A stretch of 64,000 nucleotides of DNA. It comes from Temnopleurus reevesii. Lineage: Eukaryota > Echinodermata > Echinoidea > Temnopleuroida > Temnopleuridae. Under the pieces are notes generated by a model. The model had not been told where the DNA came from and did not search any database. It saw only the letters and a list, made by a program, of their open reading frames with translations. Position 1 is the first letter of the stretch; the number at the start of each line of letters is the position of its first letter. The stretch lies in assembly GCA_036244855.1 (NCBI GenBank), contig BQKZ01000875.1, positions 24,586 through 88,585 on the forward strand, written 5' to 3'. Made by a program: the position numbers and the translations under genes. Of this stretch, positions 31,567 to 64,000 are shown piece by piece.

Positions 31567-32946
31567 CACTGGTCAACAGCAAATTTGTTGTCTGTGATTT
31601 TTCAGCTGATTTATCGTAAATCTGAGGTGCTGAATCCAAAAATCACATTGGTTTTGCTCAATCAGGTCAAGTTTCCGAGCTATCCCCACATGTTGTTTTT
31701 TATGTTTTGTACACTTGAATGCATGTGTGGAGCACTTTTAAAGGGTTTGGTGGGCTGAAATGTCATGGAAAATTGATATTTTTGTTAGAAATGATTATAC
31801 TAATGGCAATAAATATCCAGGTCCAATATTTTCTGGTAATTATGTTGAAAATCCCTCAGTTTGAAGCTGTGAAACCTTAAAATCCTCAAAAAATTGGATG
31901 GGGCAAAGTATAAAGTTATTGGACAAAAACTGAACTGGAAGACCAGCCAAAATACTTATTTTTCAACATAAGAATATGAATTAGATAAACAAAACAAAAA
32001 AAGTTTGAGGAAAAACAAACAGAATTTGTGAAAATTATGAATTTTTAATTTAAAAAATGATGAAAATAATAAACACCATTATAGACCAATTGGCAACTTC
32101 CGTGACACCTTTTATTACCAGATGTACCATGTTATCATGTTTATATAAGAAAATTGTGAATATATATATTTATATTTATGACAATCTATTAATTAAAATG
32201 ATAAAATCTTATGAAATTCAATTGTTTTAGTACATGAAATATTATTCAGTTTCATAAAAATGGAAATATTAAAATGTTTGTTAAATTTCTTTAAAAATCT
32301 GAACATTCTGAGTTTTTTTTTAATTATAGGTATTTATTCTCATCCATGGATAAAGGATAAATGGTGAACGAGCCATTATCTTATCACCAGTGTCACCAAA
32401 TTTGGATATTTGTATAGTGATTTTGGCATTATTTTCATCACTTTTTATATTATTAAAAATTCTGCATTTTCTCTTTACCTCTCAAATTTTCCTTAAACTT
32501 TTTGGGTCTTTTTTACTACATTTATGTTCTGCTGTTCATAAATAAATATTTTGGCTGGTCTTACCCTTTAATTTTGAAAAAATAACCATATGAGTTCCTC
32601 ATCCGAATTTTTAGAGGATTTTGAGGTTTCATGGCTTCAAACTGAGCCATTTTCAGCAAAATTACCCATTATTATATGACTTTAATATTTCTTCCTATCA
32701 GTATAATCATTTCGAACCAAAATATTCATCTGCCATGTCATTTTATTCCATCAACACCTTCCAAAAGGGATCTACACATGTGTACATGTGAACAAAACGT
32801 AAAAAACAACATGTGGGGATAGCTCGAAAACTTGACCTGATTGGACAAAACCGATGTGATTTTTGGATTCAGCGCATCAGATTCACCCTAAATCAGCTAA
32901 AAAATCGCAGACAACTTTCAAAAAGTAAAATTTTGTTGACCAGTGT
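31567..32946. mobile_element. Foldback-type DNA element with arms of about 500 bp
   Basis: Left end CACTGGTCAACAGCAAATTT; right end the inverse ...TTGTTGACCAGTG. Arms 31567-about 32075 and about 32430-32946 are inverted copies of each other, diverged by substitutions (for example AATCACATTGGTTTTGCTCA against the inverse AATCACATCGGTTTTGTCCA). The flanks give a possible TAA duplication. The loop of about 350 bp shows no transposase frame, so the element is non-autonomous. Confidence 0.78.
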
Positions 32947-33388
32947 AATTCATGTCATCAATATACAATGTCATTTTGCTTTGGTGGATGCAGATCACAT
33001 ATCTAATCATTTTTTTTTATTCTGTGACCTACGAAACTACAATAATGGCATTGTATGGTAAGAGCATGTAATCACAAACAGAATTCTAAATGAAAGTAAT
33101 ATAACAGCAGCAAAAAGGAAGAGCGACAGAGAAAGAATTCAACATTTGGAAGGATCTGCTGGCAAGTTATTGGGCAAAACACAACTATATTAAAGAAGAT
33201 TGCAAATAACTTATAAACAATGAAATAAAAAGTAGGCTGAGCGGAAGAAAAACAAGCAATATAAAGGAAACCCTGTTTTAGGAGATGGCATGTTACTATT
33301 TTTTTCTTCTTTCTTTTTTAGACAGATACTTTCTAAGTAAACCCTGTCAGCAAACTAGTACCCTACTATATCATTAGGACCCCAAAAT

Positions 33389-33648
33389 AATTGCTTGGTT
33401 GCCCTAAAATTCTTTTTCAAATTTTTAAAATTTTTTAGATACACATTTCATGTAAAAAATAACACTTGTAACAAAAGTTACAGGAGAGTGAAAGGCCAAA
33501 TTAACATTTGAAAATGTCTTTTCTGGTTGCATTTCACATGTTTTGGTACAATTTTTTTTTTGACCAAGTGAAAACATTTCTTGAAAAAAAGCTCTCTTCA
33601 AGCCATTCTCATAGAGTCTGTCAGATGAGGGCAACCAAACAATTTTTT
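33389..33648. mobile_element. MITE-like element related to family F
   Basis: Left AATTGCTTGGTTGCCCT, right GGGCAACCAAACAATTTTT. Interior is A/T-rich and non-coding, as in 17735-18077 and 63487-63782. Confidence 0.6.
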
Positions 33649-34733
33649 TTTTTGGGGGGGGGGTGTCCTTATTATTGCAATGGCAGTCAAGTAGAGCAGA
33701 GTTGTATATATATATTTTTTTTCAAACATTCAAGAGAGATGATTGGAGAAATCCAGGATTCAGTAACACAAAGATGTAAGTCCATTTTGGGCAAAAATGG
33801 TTTTTGGGTAAAAAAAATCTCAAGAAAATGCAATCTCTACAAAACAATGGTGTCAGATATTTCTAATCATAAAATGATCAAATCGTCTTTTATAATCTAA
33901 TTTTCATACACTGAGCAATGTAGAGTAAACTTTGTGAACACTTTTTTCTAAAACCAGCCAAATGGGAGTGATGTCTTTAGGTCATTGACCCATCAAAATG
34001 TAATTTCAGTTATAGGAAGCGTCTTTATGATGTTTAGTGAGTAGATACAAAACAAAACAAAGTGAATAAAAACTGCATTTCATTTCGTCTTTAGGCTGCA
34101 TGAATTGAAAGGTGATGTCAAATCGGGCTAAAATGTAAATCTACAATTGTAAGATTCATTCTTTCTTTCCTGATCAATCACTCTACCATACAAACCATAC
34201 TGTCAATTGTTAAGTATCTAGCTAAATATCTCTTCTAAGTACTAAATAATTATAAGTGTCTATTTGGATGACCATTGGATGGAACTGGTTGGCATTCTTA
34301 TCATGTACAATAATTCAATCTCAAGTATTCAAAAGGTACTCACAAAAATTCAGTCTCTCGGTTTATTACTACTTTGGTTGTAAAAAGCATATAGAACACA
34401 TCGAAAGTAAATACTGTGTTGATCACTTCCAGTGTTTTATTCCTACATTATGTCAGAAGAAGGCATTGTTAACAGTACACTTGAAATTTCCATATCTTGT
34501 ACATTGTAAAGAGATTCTTGTTTTGATGGGTTTTAGAAACCATCTCAATACTGTTTGTCATTATTAGTATTAAAAATTGGAATAATCAATAAACAAGTGA
34601 TTATGGGCTAAGTACACAATATATATGCCAATGTGCATAGTGGAATAACTTGCTTACATATTAATGAAGCTGGCAACATCAATATTATTTTAAGAAAAGT
34701 ATATAAAGACAATTGATGAAGTAGAAGACTTTT

Positions 34734-34917
34734 GAAATGTTGCAAAAACGATGATTATTTGCAAGATGTGATTACTTGAAAAGAATTGGCCAATCCATCT
34801 GTCATTCAAGTTCTTCAAAGTGGATATGCAGCAAGACAATCAGAATGTTTATTCCTCACTGCGATTGACTTGCAGTTGATTTACAGTAAATTTCAACTTT
34901 CTTGCAACACCTCCTTA
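34734..34917. mobile_element. Diverged MITE family A copy
   Basis: The right end TTTCAACTTTCTTGCAACACC and the TTGACTTGCAGTTGATTTAC segment are family A; the left end is weak (GAAATGTTGCAAAAAC). Confidence 0.45.
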
Positions 34918-36186
34918 GAAAATCACAGTAATGTCAATTAAAAAAATGTAAGCATAGTGCACCCTGAGTCCTCGTTTATAAAGCAATGATGTTTTTTTAG
35001 GAGGGCTTCAATTTTATAAAAAAAACAGCAGCTGCATGCATACATGCCATTTCAAATACTGCAAGTGATAATTGCTTGTAAGTATTCAACATATCTTGAT
35101 CAAGCAAACAAGGCATAATGAATTTAATTTACTCTTAAAATATGCTTTTAACCCTGATTGATACAATCTATTTGCATATTTCCCTTATTTAAGCAAACAA
35201 TGCAAATCTACTCTCAGTAAAAAAAAAAAAAAAAAAGTGCTGACCTCAGTGTCAGTTTTATGTCAGTTACTTGTTGGTATAGTAAATAACAAAGTTATTT
35301 TTTAAGTTTGCATCTTTTAGAAGAGAATATGAAAATTAGTTGGACCAAAATATTTATCATGACAATAGGCTGGAGTCGAGATAATTATTTGTTCTTTCAA
35401 TCAACAAAACCCCTAAATATCATTTATGGGATTTTCATTAAATATATTGAAATTTTAGTGACATACTAACCTTTTTCAACCATATCACAGCGTTCGTAAG
35501 GGTCATGCAATTCCTTGAGAGTATTGGTATTTAAATCAATAGAAAGCTTGGTAACAAATGTATTGGGTTCAGGACTTTAATATGATGATATACTCTTGTA
35601 AATTTAAAAAGGCCCTGAACCTTATAACTATTGGGGAAGAGGTTGGCTTTTCTTTTAGTATCCAGGAATAATGCTGGTTCAAATGCTCCTTAACCCGTTG
35701 ATTTCTGAATTATGTAATTACAATAGACTTTGTGTAGGAAATATGTGGTTCCCGTAGTCAATAGGTTAAGCAAGCTCATGAGATGATGGCGTGCAAAACA
35801 TGGTGTGATATCTACTTTGTCATACCACAAAAATACTCACCAAAGATGACTTTTTGTGGAAATTGTGTTTATTTCATAATGAATAAATAGAGTTTATGAC
35901 TCTGGTAACAATGGTAACTGTCAATTCTGACAAGCTTCTCAAAACACTCCCAGGCAGGACTATAGATGAAGTTAAGTAGTAAGCAACATGTTTTCCCAAA
36001 TTGCTTTTTAATAATACTATCCCACTGAACTGCATTCTTTCCCTCTCGGGGGATCTGCCTACCCCCTATTCTACTCACTGGAGTACTATACTCCATTACA
36101 TCATCTGTGATAAGTAAGGATTCTTTTACCCTACTATTCTAACCCTAAGGTACAAACAAATATCCTATAGAGCCATGAAACCACAC

Positions 36187-60950
<24,764 letters not shown>

Positions 60951-61156
60951 CTGGAATAAAGGAAACATATCAATGGGTTAATGATAGATTAGATTACAAA
61001 AAATATCAATATTTCATTTTTCATAAAGACAAAATAGTGGTGAAAGCTAGATGGGAAAAACGGTGACAAAGTGGGGCAGGAGAGATGAAAAGAGAAAAAA
61101 TTGAAAGGATGGAGACGAGACACAAAGAAATAGGGGCCTAGTGGGTAGGTGTAAGA

Positions 61157-61245
61157 TTAATGTGTGTGTGTGTATGTGTATTGTGTGCATTCATGTGAAT
61201 GCATGCATAAGTGCGTGCATGTGTGTGTGCATGTGTGTGGGTGGG
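61157..61245. repeat. (TG)n-type microsatellite, interrupted
   Basis: TGTGTGTGTG runs interrupted by GCATGTG and TATGTG words. Confidence 0.8.
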
Positions 61246-63486
61246 TGTGAAAAAGAGAGAGATAATATACATATAGAGTACAGCAGAATACAAAGAAAGT
61301 TTAGTAACAGAAGAGAAATGAGTAAACCAAACTCATACAGAATCAATATTCGGCATACATTTGATGAAATTACTTCAATAAGGGTACTAAAGTAGAACAT
61401 AAAAGCGCATGATTGATTTTTTTTATCCCAGAAAACATGAAACGTGAAGAAATGTCTACAAATAAGGAGGACAAGTGAATGAGTAATAATGGGGCAACAT
61501 GGGTAAAAAGAAAAAAATGAGACATCGATTGGCACATGGCGTGTGGAACATCCCAAGTGGTGAAAAGATGAGACTCTATCATGCGTATTGTTACATGGAT
61601 TTGCGGTTGACCTAGATATAAATGTAGAATGAAGAGCATCTTAAACCCTGTTCCCACCTACATCATTGAACTGTTTCAATAGAACCAGTCAAAAAATAAA
61701 TGAGAAGGCTGGTCATGGTTTGATCTCATGTGGTCTTCTGAACTAGTTTTGAAAATTACATCACAAGGCAATTTTTTGCATGTACTAGTTTTTCATGTAC
61801 ACCTACAATAATAGGAATGAAAATCACACTTGACAAACCAGGGAAGAATTTTCACTTTTCATACTTGATTATTAGTTTTTCAAACATTCGGGAATCTTTT
61901 TTTCAACACTTTACTGTACACTTCTATGTGACAGACAGCTTTGGTACAGCAATCCTGCAAAAAAAAATAGCAATTTGTGACGTGATACCAGGAGGATTAT
62001 TCCCTGCAAACCAACATTTGATAGACTCAATGGGGCTAGAGGGCTTGAAAATATCACACAAGGAATGACCTGCTATTCACCTCACCAGAGCAATTAAAGA
62101 CAATTGTACATCTACTGGTATAAAAAAGCACAGTGACCAAGCAGACGAGGACCATATACCGGTCAGGTGATTCTCAAAAAAACGGTTTAGTGGAAACCAC
62201 TATCGACAGCCCAATGAGAACAGGGTCAATCTTCACTCATGAAATCACTTCTATCGGAGAGAAAATAAAACACTTCGGTGGTTGAAAACATGTTTGTGGC
62301 TGCAGGGGAATCTGAAAGGGGTTCAGATCTATGTTTCACAAACGAAGAAAAGGAAATGATGTCATTTTAGCAGTCTATTGAATCTCGTATCCAAGCCACA
62401 TATTCCACATTTAAACCTTCATTCCCAAGATTGTTTCTTCTGTCATTTTCATTTCTTGCTGCCGATAAAGGTAAAAAATATTATGCTTCTGTTTATTTTT
62501 AAATTATTTAGTGATTCATCTGTTGAGTTGGTTGATTAATCGGTTGTGAGAAATGTAGTTAATACAAATCATACAGTGTAAGTCTGAATTCTTTGCTACC
62601 TGTTATCATCATCAAAGCTGAGAAAATTAGGACTAGTCCACTGATTCCATTTTAATTCCATTGTCCTGTGTTTTATAGTGATAACAGGTAGGCAAAGGAT
62701 TGTGACAGGCACTGCATGTATATTTCAAATTGGTTAGATTTCACTTGAAATGTCTCCAGACCACAGAGATTGCTTGTTTAATATTCAACGAGCTTCCGAG
62801 CCGAGGCTTGCTGCTAATTCTCGGCTTTACTTATGCACAGACTGTAAACGATATGCACGATGATACACAGAGGTATGCTTGAAGTTATTTGCGCTTTCAC
62901 CTAAGCTTGAAGAGAACTTTAAAATTTAAATCCAAGCGTCATCACCAGAATCCCGCAGGGCCTAAGAGTGGATTAGGCAGCTTGGTAATCTAGGTTGTCT
63001 AAAAAGGGAAAACAGGGCGCAAAGTCAGGATCGTGAAGTCTGTATACGTGATTCTGACTGGTTGTATGATGCAAACATATCAATAGTATTACTCAGCATA
63101 TTTTTAAATGAAGGTAGTATTGTTTCATCATGTTTAAAGTTAATTTTTGAATATCTGATGAAGATATGAAATTTTGATATCAGTTTATTGAAAATTGAAA
63201 CTACAGGTGTATATTAATCATTTCCATTGTTGAATAAATTGATCTAAATTGCAAAATCAGGTTTCTTATATCCTGCTCACTCATAAAGTACATTCCATTT
63301 AACATGAAAAATACCATAATTTATAATTGAAAATACAGAAATATTTCAATGAAAGATATCAGAAACAAAGAAGAAGGCCAATTTGGGCTATTAAGCTGGA
63401 ACTTGATTTTCTTGCATTCTTTTCCACCAAATTCATTGATTTTTAGCAGTAAGTGTTGAGATTCACAGGAGCTATTTTACCTAAGA

Positions 63487-63782
63487 CCCCCCAAAATTGG
63501 ATGCCTTCAACCGACCGACCCTCTGATGATGGACCAACCTGAATTTTTCTTTCGCTTTTCACCAAAAGTAACCACAACAAAATTGACAATAAAATTATAG
63601 GAAAACATGAGAAATATAACTTCAAAAGTTTTTTTCACATGTTTTAGGACTATTTACTCCATTGCAAGTCCTATTTTCTACATGAAATCTTTTCTAAAAA
63701 GTGAAGAAAAAAAAAGGAGTTTTTTACCCAATCAACGCAATTTTTCAAAAAAGTAATTCTTGGGCATCCAAACAATTTTTTG
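63487..63782. mobile_element. MITE-like element (family F)
   Basis: CCCCCCAAAATTGGATGCC at the left with ACCGACCGACCCTCT; GGGCATCCAAACAATTTTTT at the right. Same layout as 17735-18077. Confidence 0.62.
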
Positions 63783-64000
63783 CCTTATTCAACCACATTA
63801 TAATTTTTGATTGATAAGAGGAGCAGTAAAGGTCCCTCTACTTTGATTTCATCACGCATTTCAAAACAGATTTGCATCATTTGACCTTAAAAGGGGGCTA
63901 CATCCTAGTATTTCATTTCATATCTCCATTCAGAGTGACTTTGAAGGTCAGCATTATGACTGTCTTGGAAGAAAGCAAATTGTCATTGACCCAATATATT

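Larger units (their letters stand above)
20830..36186. other. Intergenic interval between the two convergent genes
   Basis: No multi-exon gene could be supported on either strand here. It is A+T-rich and mosaic: MITE-like insertions (families A, C, D, E, F), reiterated AGAGATGCCAACC-type repeats between about 23.5 and 29.6 kb, a 240-bp tandem unit (27.64-28.13 kb) and the 1.4-kb foldback element (31.57-32.95 kb). The low part of the interval probably includes the 3' UTR of the EGF receptor gene, whose extent I cannot fix, and one isolated exon-like stretch lies at 21559-21689. Confidence 0.6.
60951..64000. other. Upstream intron or flank of the EGF receptor gene
   Basis: No cysteine-rich exon was found on the minus strand. 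The stretch holds a TG/TGCA-rich microsatellite (61157-61245) and a family F MITE-like repeat (63487-63782). Otherwise it is A+T-rich unique-looking sequence in which I see nothing I can name. Confidence 0.55.

Overview
The window is animal genomic DNA. Its genes are split by GT-AG introns, it is A+T-rich with many short inverted-repeat elements, and it holds two recognisable metazoan genes that converge on each other. Repeat style, the metazoan gene families and very high allelic difference suggest a marine invertebrate deuterostome, probably an echinoderm (sea urchin or sea star). That is an inference; no marker in the window settles the species.

Left part (1-20.8 kb, + strand): a PWWP-domain chromatin reader of the HDGFL2/PSIP1 (LEDGF) family. 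Sixteen coding exons read in one continuous frame to about 1150 residues: N-terminal PWWP domain, acidic and basic linkers with NLS-like clusters, a long K/E-rich coiled coil, the integrase-binding-type domain (IBD/TND) and an acidic C-terminal tail. That tail carries four PPxY motifs that I do not know from the vertebrate proteins. A tandem array of about 100-bp units begins at the stop codon and runs through the 3' flank.

Middle (20.8-36.2 kb): a gene-poor stretch filled with MITE-like elements, diverged tandem repeats and a 1.4-kb foldback element, plus one possible orphan exon near 21.6 kb.

Right part (36.2-61 kb, - strand): the 3' twenty coding exons of a MEGF10/MEGF11/Draper-type receptor. 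They encode about 600 residues of EGF-like modules, one transmembrane helix and a 290-residue cytoplasmic tail rich in tyrosine and proline docking motifs. The 5' end lies beyond 64 kb.

The assembly is a patchwork. Single N characters at 2452, 4922, 11387, 19509, 28554 and 56434 mark contig joins, and at most of them the flanking contigs overlap as two diverged alleles placed in tandem. Several exons therefore appear two or three times. The reading given here keeps one copy of each, which restores an open frame in both genes. The overlaps also expose transposon insertions present in one allele and absent in the other, which define a target-site duplication for one MITE family.
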